This document shows positions 7,757 to 16,646 of a stretch of 49,149 bases of DNA, piece by piece. Each line of letters begins with the position of its first letter. Positions within the stretch are counted from its first letter, which is position 1. The stretch covers positions 1-49,149 of the forward strand of contig CAMSWH010000009.1 of NCBI GenBank assembly GCA_947064765.1, in the 5' to 3' direction. The notes beneath the pieces were generated by a model. It was given only the letters and a program-made list of their open reading frames with translations, made no database searches and was not told where the DNA came from. The position numbers and the translations under genes are program-made. Source of the stretch: an uncultured Clostridium sp. (GTDB lineage: Bacteria > Bacillota > Clostridia > TANB77 > CAG-508).

Positions 7757-8341
7757 ATGTTTAAAGTAGGAGATAAAATAGTATACCCAATGCACGGAGC
7801 TGGTGTGATTGAAACGATTGAAGAAAGAGCAATTTTAGACGAAAAGCAATCATATTATATTATAAAAATGCCAGGTGAAGTGAAAGTTATGGTACCTACA
7901 GCAAAAGCGGAAGAAATTGGAGTACGAAATATTATAGATAAAGAGACAGCCGGAAAAGTAATAAATGTTTTAGAGCAAGACAGCACAGAGATGTCTATGA
8001 AGTGGAACAAAAGATATAGAGATAATGTTGAAAAAATGAAATCAGGAGACATATTTGAAGTTGCGGACATAGTAAGAAACTTAAGTTTTAAACAAAAAGA
8101 TAAAGGATTATCAACAACAGAGAAAAAGATGTTATTAAATGCAAAACAAATTTTAGTTAGTGAACTAGTATTAGCAGAAAGTAAAGAAAAGGAAGAAGTT
8201 GAAGAATTAGTTGACAATAAAATTAATACATCATATGAATTACATGGAATAGTTCCACAAGAAGAATTACAAAAAGCAGTTGGAATGCCAGAAGATTCTA
8301 CAACAAATAATATAGTTAAAAAATTTGTTTCAGCAAACTAA
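7757..8341 (+). CDS. carD: CarD/CdnL family transcription regulator
   Basis: A 194-residue protein. Residues 1-60 form the RNA polymerase-interaction domain, a Tudor-like fold shared with Mfd (MFKVGDKIVYPMHGAGVIE, KSYYIIKMP, VMVPTAKAEEIGVR); the C-terminal part is helical and binds DNA at the promoter upstream edge. CdnL-type proteins stabilise open complexes at sigma-A promoters, especially rRNA promoters. It is followed by a terminator and so seems monocistronic. The C-terminal tail beyond about residue 165 is longer than in short CdnL proteins. Confidence 0.92.
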   Translation: MFKVGDKIVYPMHGAGVIETIEERAILDEKQSYYIIKMPGEVKVMVPTAKAEEIGVRNIIDKETAGKVINVLEQDSTEMSMKWNKRYRDNVEKMKSGDIFEVADIVRNLSFKQKDKGLSTTEKKMLLNAKQILVSELVLAESKEKEEVEELVDNKINTSYELHGIVPQEELQKAVGMPEDSTTNNIVKKFVSAN

Positions 8342-8357
8342 TATAAGAATAGATAAA

Positions 8358-8389
8358 AAAGATTGTATAGGAATATATAATCTTTTTTT
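8358..8389 (+). terminator. Terminator after carD
   Basis: A 12-bp stem with one G-U pair around AAAGATTGTATA followed by seven T residues. Confidence 0.8.
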
Positions 8390-8523
8390 GTTTAAAATGA
8401 AAGTGTGTTGTATTTCCTATTAAATATTGTGCATTTTTGTTCTATATTAAATTACTTATATAACTCTATAATAAATTTAAAAATTGTCTACTTAAAAGTC
8501 AAAAAAAGTTTAGTACATTAAAT

Positions 8524-8553
8524 AAAGGTTTGATAGATATATATGTCGAATAT
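8524..8553 (+). promoter_or_regulatory. Upstream sigma-H-like promoter of dnaG-rpoD
   Basis: AAAGGTTTG, a 12-base spacer, GTCGAATAT. It matches the sigma-H pattern (RnAGGAwWW, 11-12 bases, RnnGAATWW) except for T instead of A at one -35 position. Overlaps a TGTCGAA sequence that is also a Spo0A-box match. Confidence 0.5.
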
Positions 8554-8598
8554 TGTTTTAAAAAAATGTACATAAATGAAATGATTTACATAAAAAAT

Positions 8599-8627
8599 GA
8601 AGGATTTGAATAATATGTGTCGAATAT
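8599..8627 (+). promoter_or_regulatory. Proximal sigma-H-like promoter of dnaG-rpoD
   Basis: GAAGGATTT, an 11-base spacer, GTCGAATAT: a full match to the sigma-H pattern. Its -10 element is identical to that of the upstream site and contains TGTCGAA. The expected start is about 15 bases before the dnaG ATG. Confidence 0.65.
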
Positions 8628-8647
8628 TATAAAAGAAAGGTTAAAAA

Positions 8648-10429
8648 ATGGTTCAATACACTGATGAATTAAAAGAGGAAATAAGATCAGCAAATGATAT
8701 AGTTGATGTAGTTTCTCAATATGTAACTTTAAAAAGAAGTGGTAGAAATTTTTTCGGCTTATGTCCATTTCACAAAGAAAAATCACCTTCTTTTTCTGTT
8801 TCGGCTGACAGGCAATATTTTCATTGCTTTGGTTGCCATAAAGGAGGGGACGTATTTACATTTGTTAGTGAAATTGAGAGAGTTTCTTTTAAGGAAGCTT
8901 TAGAACTTTTAGCAGAACGTGCAAGAATAGAATTGCCAGTATCACAAAATACAGAATTTAATAAAACACAATACTTAAAAGACAGAATGTATAAAATTAA
9001 TGCAGAAGCAACAATCTTTTACCACGAGAGGTTATATCAACCATTAGCTAAAATAGCACAAGACTATGTAAAGGAAAGAAAACTAGATAACAAAACGTTA
9101 AAAGCTTTTAAAATAGGATATTCAGGAGAATATAATGAACTATATAAACATTTAAAAGCACAAGGATTTAAAGATGAAGAAATTTTAGCAACTGGACTTG
9201 TAAATAAAACTGAAAAGGGAGATTTTCTTGATAGATTCAGAAAAAGATTAATGTTTCCAATAATGGAAGTAAATGGTAGAGTTATAGCTTTTGGTGGTAG
9301 AAAATTAGAAAATAATGATAAAATGGCAAAATACATAAATTCTAATGAAAACTTAGTATATTCAAAAAAGAAGCATTTATTTGCATTAAATCTAGCCAAG
9401 CAATCAGATTCTAAAAGGATTATATTAGTCGAAGGGTATATGGATGCTATATCACTGTACCAAAGAGGATTTGATAATGTTGTTGCTTCACTAGGAACAG
9501 CCTTAACAGAAGAACAAGGAAGATTATTAAGAAGATATAGTGAGCAAATAATATTAAGTTATGATTCTGATAGTGCAGGTCAAGAAGCAATAATGAGGGC
9601 TTTAGGAATTCTTGAAGGACAAGGTTGTGATGCAAGAGTATTGCAAATGGAAGGTGCAAAAGATCCAGATGAATATGTTATAAAATATGGAAGTGGTAGA
9701 TTCAATTTATTAATTGAAAAAGCTATTTCGTTAGTTGAATTTAGAATAAAAATGCTAAAAAATAAATATAATCTTGAGAATGCTAATGATAAAATTAGAT
9801 TTTTAAAAGAAATAACAACAGTACTTTCAAGTGTTGAAAACAAAATTGAAAGAGAAATATATATTGATAAAGTGGCTAATCAATATAATATTTCAAAAGA
9901 AGCAATTTATGCAGAAGTAAATAAAGTAGCATATAAAGATGTAAATGAAAAAGTTTTAGTAAAATCAATTATAAAAGAACAAAAAAACGAAGAAATTAAT
10001 CCAGCCACAATAAAAAGAGAGAACATGCTTATATATCTGCTTATAAATCATTTTAGAGAATCTTATGAGCCAATAGTAACAAATATAATGTTAGAAGATT
10101 TTAGATTAGATACTAACAAAAGAATTTTTGAAAAGATTTTAGAATCAACAGCAGAAGAAAGCGAAAAAATATTACAAACAATTGCAAATATAGAAGATAC
10201 AGAAATTCAGTCACATGTAAGTGAAATTTTAGTAACTGATTATGAAATAAATTCAGTAGAAAAATGTATAGAAGATGTAATAAATATTTATAATAAAGAT
10301 AGACTATCAAATAAGAAAAACGAAATTATAAAAGCATTAGAAAATAGTTCTTCTCTAACAAAAGATGAAATAGCTAAGCTTGAGCAAGAATTGAGTGATA
10401 TTATAATAGAATTAGCTAAAAATAAGTAG
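8648..10429 (+). CDS. dnaG: DNA primase
   Basis: A 593-residue primase that makes RNA primers at the replication fork. It has an N-terminal CHC2 zinc-binding domain (CPFHKEK ... [10 protein letters not shown], residues 40-66), the catalytic RNA polymerase and TOPRIM domain (EGYMDAIS for the first acidic site, SYDSDSAGQ for the second, residues about 260-345), and a helical C-terminal domain that binds the DnaB-type helicase. Length is normal. It begins behind AAAGAAAGG and is the first gene of the dnaG-rpoD operon; rpoD begins 16 bases after its stop. Confidence 0.96.
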   Translation: MVQYTDELKEEIRSANDIVDVVSQYVTLKRSGRNFFGLCPFHKEKSPSFSVSADRQYFHCFGCHKGGDVFTFVSEIERVSFKEALELLAERARIELPVSQNTEFNKTQYLKDRMYKINAEATIFYHERLYQPLAKIAQDYVKERKLDNKTLKAFKIGYSGEYNELYKHLKAQGFKDEEILATGLVNKTEKGDFLDRFRKRLMFPIMEVNGRVIAFGGRKLENNDKMAKYINSNENLVYSKKKHLFALNLAKQSDSKRIILVEGYMDAISLYQRGFDNVVASLGTALTEEQGRLLRRYSEQIILSYDSDSAGQEAIMRALGILEGQGCDARVLQMEGAKDPDEYVIKYGSGRFNLLIEKAISLVEFRIKMLKNKYNLENANDKIRFLKEITTVLSSVENKIEREIYIDKVANQYNISKEAIYAEVNKVAYKDVNEKVLVKSIIKEQKNEEINPATIKRENMLIYLLINHFRESYEPIVTNIMLEDFRLDTNKRIFEKILESTAEESEKILQTIANIEDTEIQSHVSEILVTDYEINSVEKCIEDVINIYNKDRLSNKKNEIIKALENSSSLTKDEIAKLEQELSDIIIELAKNK

Positions 10430-10445
10430 GAGGTATAATAGAAAA

Positions 10446-11741
10446 ATGAAAAAAACAGAAAAAGATGTAGTAGAAGAAGTTATAGATGAAGAAAAACCTA
10501 CAAGAAAGAAAAAAGCTAAGAATGAAGAAGTGGTAGAAGAGAAAAACTCTACTATGAAAAAAGAAGAAAAATCAAAAGAAACTGATAAGAAAAAAGATAA
10601 AGAAAAAACTAAAAAAGAGAAAGCTAGTAAGGAAAACGATAAAAAAGGTGGAGAAGAAGATGCAGAAAAAGAAAAACTTTTAAAAATAGTAAATGCAGCT
10701 AAAGAAAAAGGGAAAATAACATATGGAGAATTAGCAGCAGAACTTGGAGAAGCTAATCCTGAACAAATAGATAAAGTTTTTGAAGCTTTTGAAGAGATAG
10801 GGGTAAATGTATTAAAAGATGATGAAGACTTTTTAGAACCTGATATTGACGATTTAGATGAAGTAGAAGATATTAAACTTGAAGATATCGATTTAGTTAA
10901 TATAGAAGGTGTTAGCGTTGATGATCCTGTAAGAATGTATTTAAGAGAAATTGGTAGAATACCACTACTTAATTTTGAGGAAGAATTAGAACTTGCAGAA
11001 AAAGTTTTAGAAGGTAATGAAGAAGCAAAACAAAAACTTGCTGAATCAAATTTAAGACTAGTTGTAAGTATAGCTAAAAAATATGTTGGAAGAGGAATGC
11101 TATTTTTAGATTTAATCCAAGAAGGAAACATGGGATTAATAAAAGCCGTAGAAAAATTTGATTATAAAAAAGGATATAAATTTAGCACATATGCAACATG
11201 GTGGATAAGACAAGCTATAACAAGAGCTATAGCAGATCAAGCAAGAACAATAAGAATACCAGTTCATATGGTAGAAACAATAAATAAATTAATACGTACA
11301 TCAAGACACTTATTACAAATTTTAGGAAGAGAGCCTACACCAGAAGAAATTGCGGAAGAAATGGAGATACCAGTAGAAAAAGTTATGGAAATTCAAAAAA
11401 TAGCACAAGATCCAGTTTCATTAGAAACACCAATAGGAGAAGAAGATGATAGCCATTTAGGAGATTTCATTCCAGATGATGAGTCACCAGCTCCACATGA
11501 TTCTGCAGCATATACATTATTAAAAGAACAACTTGAAGAAGTTATGAGTACATTAACACCAAGGGAAGCAAAAGTTTTAAAATTAAGATTTGGGTTAGAA
11601 GATGGAAAAGCGAGAACTCTAGAAGAAGTTGGTAAAGAATTCCAAGTAACTCGTGAAAGAATAAGACAAATAGAAGCAAAAGCATTAAGAAAATTAAGAC
11701 ATCCAAGTAGAAGTAAAAGATTAAAAGATTATATGAACTAA
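10446..11741 (+). CDS. rpoD: Primary RNA polymerase sigma factor (sigma-A)
   Basis: A 431-residue sigma-70 protein. Residues 1-75 are an unusually long Lys/Glu-rich tail. Region 1.1 follows ([19 protein letters not shown]), then region 1.2 to 2.4 ([14 protein letters not shown]-type [21 protein letters not shown]), region 3 ([12 protein letters not shown]) and region 4 ([36 protein letters not shown]). The operon with dnaG is the conserved bacterial arrangement. The basic/acidic N-terminal extension is longer than in Bacillus SigA, and its role is unknown. Confidence 0.96.
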   Translation: MKKTEKDVVEEVIDEEKPTRKKKAKNEEVVEEKNSTMKKEEKSKETDKKKDKEKTKKEKASKENDKKGGEEDAEKEKLLKIVNAAKEKGKITYGELAAELGEANPEQIDKVFEAFEEIGVNVLKDDEDFLEPDIDDLDEVEDIKLEDIDLVNIEGVSVDDPVRMYLREIGRIPLLNFEEELELAEKVLEGNEEAKQKLAESNLRLVVSIAKKYVGRGMLFLDLIQEGNMGLIKAVEKFDYKKGYKFSTYATWWIRQAITRAIADQARTIRIPVHMVETINKLIRTSRHLLQILGREPTPEEIAEEMEIPVEKVMEIQKIAQDPVSLETPIGEEDDSHLGDFIPDDESPAPHDSAAYTLLKEQLEEVMSTLTPREAKVLKLRFGLEDGKARTLEEVGKEFQVTRERIRQIEAKALRKLRHPSRSKRLKDYMN

Positions 11742-11867
11742 ATTCTGATTAAAATATTATAAGTGTATAATAAAAAAATAAGATTAAATTTAATTGAAAA
11801 TGATAGTTTATTATATAAAAAATAGAGTTAAAAATCACAAAAATCCGAATTATGTAAATTATTTTTG

Positions 11868-11895
11868 AAAAAGTCCTTGATTTTAAGGACTTTTT
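11868..11895 (+). terminator. Terminator after dnaG-rpoD
   Basis: AAAAAGTCCTT and AAGGACTTTTT form an 11-bp perfect stem with a six-base loop; it contains the T-run in its right arm. Confidence 0.85.
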
Positions 11896-11905
11896 CTGTT
11901 ATAAT
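11877..11905 (+). promoter_or_regulatory. Promoter overlapping the rpoD terminator
   Basis: TTGATT, 17 bases, TATAAT. The -35 hexamer lies inside the terminator hairpin, so the stop of one unit and the start of the next are interleaved. Confidence 0.7.
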
Positions 11906-11967
11906 AGATTTATGTTTTGTAAATTAATTAGTAAGGAGGAACTAGGTAAGTCCTAGAAAAGAGTATT

Positions 11968-12333
11968 ATGAGTTTTTTAGGTGAACTTTTAAATGGATTA
12001 AATATAATGTTTGGAGACCACCCAGAACAATATGTTGAAGAAGATGAGTCATTAGGTTTAACAACAGCAACAGCTGTTGCCATAAAAGAAGGTTCAATTT
12101 CTAAAGAAGATGCCATAGAATTAATAAAAACCCAAAGAGGTACTTTAGAAAATGGAAAGAAATCACAAGCAAAAGTAGATTCAGAAATTCAGATTTTGCC
12201 TAGTGATAACTCTAGTCATAGAATTGATTCAACAATGGAAAAAGTTGAAGCAACAAATGTTGATGTAAAACCAGCTGGAGAATTAGAAAATAATGTAAGA
12301 AAACCAGGTGGAAGAGATAGAGACGCAAAATAA
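11968..12333 (+). CDS. Hypothetical protein (121 aa)
   Basis: A small acidic protein that I do not recognise. The N-terminus (FLGELLNGLNIMFGDHPEQY) is amphipathic; the middle contains an alanine/glutamate helix (TATAVAIKEGSISKEDAIELIKTQ), and the tail is hydrophilic and basic (KPGGRDRDAK). There is no signal peptide or membrane segment. The start is not well defined: the strong AAGGAGG at 11934 is about 28 bases upstream of the ATG, and a small hairpin (CTAGG/CCTAG) separates them, so that folding of the hairpin would bring the binding site closer to the ATG. It has its own promoter and terminator and so is a single-gene unit. Confidence 0.6.
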   Translation: MSFLGELLNGLNIMFGDHPEQYVEEDESLGLTTATAVAIKEGSISKEDAIELIKTQRGTLENGKKSQAKVDSEIQILPSDNSSHRIDSTMEKVEATNVDVKPAGELENNVRKPGGRDRDAK

Positions 12334-12351
12334 ATTAAGTAAAATATATTA

Positions 12352-12379
12352 ACGATAAGCGACAGCTTATCGTTTTTTA
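12352..12379 (+). terminator. Terminator after 11968 gene
   Basis: ACGATAAGC and GCTTATCGT with loop GACA, then six T residues. Confidence 0.9.
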
Positions 12380-12457
12380 TGTATAGAAAAATAATTCTAT
12401 TACTAATTTATATGTAATCATATTTTTGCAATTTAGTATATAGTATATATAAAAAGC

Positions 12458-12486
12458 TTGACAAAATCTGGAAATCATGTTAAAAT
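12458..12486 (+). promoter_or_regulatory. Promoter of rplU-rpmA
   Basis: TTGACA, 17 bases, TAAAAT: near-consensus sigma-A promoter. Confidence 0.85.
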
Positions 12487-12489
12487 CTA

Positions 12490-12588
12490 TTACTGTAAAC
12501 TGCTTAACTAGGGTTTATAAATACTATTATTTAATAGTTACCCAAGTTGGAAGTTAGCGAGTATACAAAAAAGGGAGGTGCATTTTTA
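12490..12588 (+). ncRNA. Structured 5' leader of rplU (probable L21 leader)
   Basis: About 100 bases between promoter and start. A nested hairpin is formed by AGGGT with ACCC and, inside it, ACTATT with AATAGT. Position and length fit the L21 autoregulatory leader known in Bacillota; I could not confirm the consensus base by base. Confidence 0.5.
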
Positions 12589-12963
12589 ATGTACGCAATA
12601 ATTGAAGCATGTGGTAGACAATATAAAGTACAAGAAGGTGAAACTGTATATTTTGAAAAATTAGATACAGAAGAAGGAAAAAAAGTTTCTTTTGATAAAG
12701 TTGTTTTAGTATCTAATGATGGAAAAATACAAGTTGGAAATCCTTATGTGTCTAATGCTAAAGTTGAAGGAAAGGTAGTGTCTAATGGTAGATCAAAGAA
12801 AATTTTAGTTTTCAAGTATAAACCTAAAAAGAATGAAAGAAAAACTAGAGGACATAGACAAGACTACTCTAAAGTAGAAATTACTTCAATAAAAGTTAAA
12901 GCAGAAAAAGCTGAAAAACCAGCTGCTGAGAAAGCAGAAAAAGCTGAAAAAGCAGCTAAATAG
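12589..12963 (+). CDS. rplU: 50S ribosomal protein L21
   Basis: A 124-residue L21. The typical start MYAIIEACGRQYKVQEG identifies the protein; the ORF track begins earlier, but GGGAGGTG lies at the right distance before this ATG. The core ends at about residue 102 with DYSKVEITSI, and the last 22 residues are a low-complexity Lys/Ala/Glu tail (KAEKAEKPAAEKAEKAEKAAK) that goes beyond the ordinary L21 fold. It is separated from rpmA by only 72 bases, with no gene between. Confidence 0.95.
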   Translation: MYAIIEACGRQYKVQEGETVYFEKLDTEEGKKVSFDKVVLVSNDGKIQVGNPYVSNAKVEGKVVSNGRSKKILVFKYKPKKNERKTRGHRQDYSKVEITSIKVKAEKAEKPAAEKAEKAEKAAK

Positions 12964-13035
12964 TAATTTTTATAACTTATATCGAAATTAATAAATGTTA
13001 TAAATAAAATATAAAGCGAAAGGAGTGAATCTTTC

Positions 13036-13293
13036 ATGGCACACAAAAAAGGTCAAGGTAGTGTTAAGAACGGAAGAGATAGTGAGTCAAAAAGACTTGG
13101 TGTTAAAAAATCTGATGGACAAATAGTTAAAGCTGGAAATATAATAATAAGACAAAGAGGAACAAACGTACATCCAGGAACTAATGTTGGAATCGGTAGT
13201 GATGACACTTTATTTGCTTTAGTAGATGGAACAGTTAAATTTGAAAGAAAAGGTAAAGATAAAAAACAAGTAAGTGTTTATCCAGCAGAGTAA
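13036..13293 (+). CDS. rpmA: 50S ribosomal protein L27 without the N-terminal extension
   Basis: An 85-residue L27, whose N-terminus reaches the peptidyl transferase centre. It begins [22 protein letters not shown], the mature/proteobacterial-type N-terminus. Most Bacillota L27 proteins start with a short extension ending in a phenylalanine-rich site that is removed by the cysteine protease Prp. Here the start is fixed by AAAGGAGTG and no upstream in-frame start codon exists. The gene for Prp, normally between rplU and rpmA, is absent. Confidence 0.95.
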   Translation: MAHKKGQGSVKNGRDSESKRLGVKKSDGQIVKAGNIIIRQRGTNVHPGTNVGIGSDDTLFALVDGTVKFERKGKDKKQVSVYPAE

Positions 13294-13304
13294 ATAAATA
13301 AAAT

Positions 13305-13333
13305 GCGAGACAATTTAATTGTCTCGTTTTTTG
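13305..13333 (+). terminator. Terminator after rpmA
   Basis: GCGAGACAATT pairs with AATTGTCTCG, followed by six T residues. Confidence 0.9.
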
Positions 13334-13364
13334 TTAAAAAAATTAATATTTTTATCAAAAAGGT

Positions 13365-13393
13365 TTGAAAAAAATATTATTATATGATTTAAT
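13365..13393 (+). promoter_or_regulatory. Promoter of FGE-like gene
   Basis: TTGAAA, 17 bases, TTTAAT. A second -10-like TATAAT lies at 13400. Confidence 0.5.
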
Positions 13394-13426
13394 ATTCTAT
13401 ATAATATACAAAAGGAGAGAATGAAT

Positions 13427-14569
13427 ATGGAAGGTAAATTATCGCCAGTAATAATTATAGCGCTAGTAGTTGTTTTTATTGCAGTTGGTGCACTTATAGT
13501 TAATTTTGTAGTAACAGGAAATATTCCAGGAACTAATAGTGGTAATAATAGTTCTAATGTTGTTTCAACAAAACCAATAATTAATTTGAGTAAAGACTAT
13601 GAAGGAGACAAGCCTAAGAAAGTAACGATTACTGCATATGCGACTACAACAGATGAAGGTGGAATTAAAGAAATAATACTTCCAGATGGAACAGTTGTAG
13701 AAGGAGATACAGCAAATTACGAAGTAGAGGAAAATGGAAAATATAAATTTATAGCAAATTGTGTAAATGGAGAGTCTGATAACTTATCGATAGAAGTTAC
13801 AGAAATACCAGAAATTTCTTCAAACAATCCATATATACCAGAAGGATTTACACCTGTAGATGAAGATGCAAGTGTAGAAGAGGGATTTGTAATAGAAGAT
13901 GAAGATGGAAACCAATATGTTTGGATACCAGTTGAATCAGGAAAATTAACACGTAATACAATGCTTAGTATAAACTATGAAGAATCAAATAGTACAGCAT
14001 CAGCATTAGTAAATAGTGTTGCAAAATATTATGGATTTTATATGGCAAGATTTGAAGCTTCACAATTTGAAAAAGATGGAGAAATGGTAGCAGCATCTAT
14101 GCAAGGAAAAGTTCCATGGACTAATATAACTTTCCAAGATGCTATAGAATATTCTAATAAATCAGCAGAAGTATTTGGATATGAAGATACTCATACAGCT
14201 TTAATAAATAGTTATGCATGGGATACTGTTTTAGCATGGATAGATAGTGAAACAGATAACTACTCTTCTAGTACAACTTATGGAAATTATGATGGAACAA
14301 TATTCCCAACAGGAGTAACAGAGAAAGATGAAATGAACCACATATTTGATTTAGCTGGAAACGTAAGAGAATGGACTACAGAAATTTATAAACCTTCAGA
14401 AGATACATCTTCTTCAAGTAGAAGAAATAATGATGAAGATGAGAATTTAATTTATAGAGTTATTCGTGGTGGAGCAGCAAGTTTATGCAGGCCACCAAGT
14501 AGTCATCAATATTATTCAGAAAATACATCTGATAATTATTGGGGATTTAGAATGGTTTTATATAAATAG
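13427..14569 (+). CDS. Membrane-anchored formylglycine-generating-enzyme-like (SUMF1/FGE-sulfatase) protein
   Basis: About 380 residues. An N-terminal membrane anchor (about residues 8-32, IIIALVVVFIAVGALIVNFVV) is followed by a Gly/Asn/Ser linker, an Ig-like beta domain (about 45-130, VTITAYATTTDEGGIKEI) and a C-terminal FGE-fold domain (about 150-380) with FYMARFEAS, DAIEYSNKSAEVFGY, the LAGNVREWT motif and the final RVIRGGAASL ... WGFRMVLYK. True FGE enzymes need two cysteines; here only one is visible near the end (SLCRPP), so a non-catalytic binding role is likely. The start 13427 is chosen over 13421 because GGAG sits nine bases before it. Confidence 0.75.
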   Translation: MEGKLSPVIIIALVVVFIAVGALIVNFVVTGNIPGTNSGNNSSNVVSTKPIINLSKDYEGDKPKKVTITAYATTTDEGGIKEIILPDGTVVEGDTANYEVEENGKYKFIANCVNGESDNLSIEVTEIPEISSNNPYIPEGFTPVDEDASVEEGFVIEDEDGNQYVWIPVESGKLTRNTMLSINYEESNSTASALVNSVAKYYGFYMARFEASQFEKDGEMVAASMQGKVPWTNITFQDAIEYSNKSAEVFGYEDTHTALINSYAWDTVLAWIDSETDNYSSSTTYGNYDGTIFPTGVTEKDEMNHIFDLAGNVREWTTEIYKPSEDTSSSSRRNNDEDENLIYRVIRGGAASLCRPPSSHQYYSENTSDNYWGFRMVLYK

Positions 14570-14580
14570 AATATAATAGT

Positions 14581-14612
14581 AGGGATATTAGATTAACCTA
14601 ATATCCCTTTTT
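14581..14612 (+). terminator. Terminator after FGE-like gene
   Basis: AGGGATATTAG and CTAATATCCCT with a six-base loop, then TTTT. Confidence 0.85.
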
Positions 14613-14768
14613 ATATTATAGGGAATTGCGAAGCAATTCCCTATAATATAAAGCCTTCGGCAAAATTTGCATACAATTTTACTTTGTAAAATTGGCGAAT
14701 CGAACAATGACGTGGACAATTCAGTATAGTTTTGTCTTTTACAGATTATATATTATCCACTATTGTTC
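14610..14768. repeat. Structured palindromic intergenic element (REP/MITE-like candidate)
   Basis: This 159-base stretch contains three nested structures. First, 20-bp perfect arms 14610-14629 and 14633-14652 with loop GAA. Second, a smaller hairpin of CAATTTTAC and GTAAAATTG. Third, imperfect inverted repeats at 14702-14720 (GAACAATgacGTGGA) and 14752-14768 (TCCACtATTGTTC). It is more G+C-rich than the intergenic average here. I saw no second copy in this window. Confidence 0.55.
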
Positions 14769-14814
14769 TATATAAAAATTATGAATATACTGAGATTTTT
14801 ATTGATTTATAATA

Positions 14815-14843
14815 TTGAAAAAAAAATACAAATATTGTATAAT
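14815..14843 (+). promoter_or_regulatory. Promoter of aspS
   Basis: TTGAAA, 17 bases, TATAAT. The 5' UTR is only about 27 bases, so there is no T-box leader. Confidence 0.8.
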
Positions 14844-14876
14844 AAATCAAAATGTGCTAAAAGAGGAGAAGAAGCT

Positions 14877-16631
14877 ATGGAAAATGAATACAGAACACAC
14901 AATTGTGGAGAACTTAGAATATCAGATGTAAATAAAGAGGTTAGATTAGCAGGATTTGTACAAACAGTAAGAAATCTTGGAAAGATGGTATTTATAGATT
15001 TAAGAGATCAAAATGGAATTACACAAATTGTAGTATCAGAAGATATTGATAAAAAAGATATAACTAAAGAATGTACTATTACAGTTACAGGTAAAGTAGT
15101 AGAAAGAAGTAGTAAAAATGATAAAATTCCTACAGGAGAAATAGAAGTTGTTGCTAAAGATGTAACAGTTTTAGGAAAATGTAGAAATGCATTACCATTT
15201 GAAATAAATGTTGAAGGTCAAAATGTTAGAGAAGATTTAAGATTAGAATATAGATTTTTAGATTTAAGAAATGAAAGAATACATAAAAATATTATATTAC
15301 GTTCTAAAATTTTGAAAGACTTTAGAACAGCTATGGATGAATTAGGATTTACAGAAATACAAACACCAATACTTGCAAATTCTTCACCAGAAGGAGCAAG
15401 AGATTTTTTAGTACCAAGTAGATTACATCCAGGAGAATTTTATGCACTTCCTCAAGCACCACAACAATTTAAACAATTACTAATGGTATCAGGATTTGAA
15501 AAATATTATCAAATAGCACCATGTTTTAGAGATGAAGATCCTAGGGCTGATCGTTCTCCAGGAGAATTTTATCAAATAGACTTTGAAATGAGTTTTGCTA
15601 CACAAGAAGATGTATTTGAAGTAATAGAAACAGTTTTACCAAAGGTTTTTAAAGAAAATACAGATTGGCATGTAGATGAAGGACCATTTGTAAGAATACC
15701 ATTTAATGAATCAATGGAGAGATATGGTACAGATAAACCAGATTTAAGAAATCCATTAATTATTTCAGATTTAACAGATATTTTTGAAGGAACAGAATTC
15801 AATGCTTTTAAAGATAAAACAGTTAAAGCAATAGTTACTGAAAATATGGAAGAAAAACCTAGAAAATTTTTTGATACTATGTCTGAATATGCAGTTAATG
15901 AATTAGAAGCTAAAGGATTAGCATGGGTTAAAGTAGATAATGATGGAAATTTAAATGGTGGAATAAGCAAATTTATAGATGATGAAAGAAAAGCCAAAAT
16001 ATTTGAAAAAATGAATGTAAAAACAAATTCTGCAATATTCTTTGTTGCTGATGAATATGATAAAGCAGTAAAGATAGCAGGTAATGTTAGAATTAAACTT
16101 GGAGAAGAATTAGATTTATTAGAAAAAGATACTTATAGATTTTGCTTCATAGTAGATTTCCCAATGTATGAGTTATCAGATGAAGGAACAATAGATTTTA
16201 ATCATAATCCATTTTCAATGCCACAAGGTGGTTTAGAAGCATTAAATACAAAAGATCCACTAGATATATATGCATATCAATATGATGCTGTATGTAATGG
16301 ATATGAAATTTTATCAGGTGCTGTAAGAAATCATGATCAAGATATAATGGTTAAAGCTTTTGAAACAGCAGGATATACAGAAGAAGATGTAAAAGGAAAG
16401 TTTGGAGCATTATTTAATGCATTTAGTTATGGAACACCACCACATGCAGGTGCAGCAGCAGGAATTGATAGGGTTATTATGCTTCTTGCAAAAGAAGATA
16501 GTATAAGGGAAGTTATAGCATTCCCTAAAAATAAAAAAGCAAGAGATTTATTAATGAATGCACCATCTAAAGTTTTTGATAAACAATTAGAAGAAGTACA
16601 TATAAAATTAAATTTGGAAGATAATAATTAA
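14877..16631 (+). CDS. aspS: Aspartyl-tRNA synthetase
   Basis: A 584-residue class II synthetase of the bacterial AspRS type. N-terminal OB anticodon-binding domain (VRLAGFVQTVRNLGKMVFIDLRD), motif 1 region, motif 2 (FRDEDPRADRSPGEFYQIDFEMSF), the GAD insertion domain in the middle (about 290-410), and motif 3 (GAAAGIDRVIMLL) near the end. The track ORF begins earlier at 14763; GAGGAG before the ATG at 14877 and family alignment (MENEYRTHNCGEL) fix the start. Whether it also charges tRNA-Asn is not decidable here; no gatCAB or asnS is in the window. The NlpC/P60 gene follows after 15 bases. Confidence 0.95.
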   Translation: MENEYRTHNCGELRISDVNKEVRLAGFVQTVRNLGKMVFIDLRDQNGITQIVVSEDIDKKDITKECTITVTGKVVERSSKNDKIPTGEIEVVAKDVTVLGKCRNALPFEINVEGQNVREDLRLEYRFLDLRNERIHKNIILRSKILKDFRTAMDELGFTEIQTPILANSSPEGARDFLVPSRLHPGEFYALPQAPQQFKQLLMVSGFEKYYQIAPCFRDEDPRADRSPGEFYQIDFEMSFATQEDVFEVIETVLPKVFKENTDWHVDEGPFVRIPFNESMERYGTDKPDLRNPLIISDLTDIFEGTEFNAFKDKTVKAIVTENMEEKPRKFFDTMSEYAVNELEAKGLAWVKVDNDGNLNGGISKFIDDERKAKIFEKMNVKTNSAIFFVADEYDKAVKIAGNVRIKLGEELDLLEKDTYRFCFIVDFPMYELSDEGTIDFNHNPFSMPQGGLEALNTKDPLDIYAYQYDAVCNGYEILSGAVRNHDQDIMVKAFETAGYTEEDVKGKFGALFNAFSYGTPPHAGAAAGIDRVIMLLAKEDSIREVIAFPKNKKARDLLMNAPSKVFDKQLEEVHIKLNLEDNN

Positions 16632-16646
16632 TAGAGGTAATTATTT

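Noticed and set aside
10412-11131. Long minus-strand ORF opposite rpoD (239 aa)
   Set aside because: Serine/phenylalanine-rich translation is the antisense shadow of the lysine/glutamate-rich rpoD start; it has no ribosome binding site and rpoD is certain.
14763-14876. N-terminal extension of aspS in the ORF track
   Set aside because: It contains the promoter of aspS, has no ribosome binding site and is absent from the AspRS family; the ATG at 14877 is clearly better.
14840-14876. T-box leader for aspS
   Set aside because: Only about 27 bases lie between the expected start of transcription and the gene; no room for a T-box.
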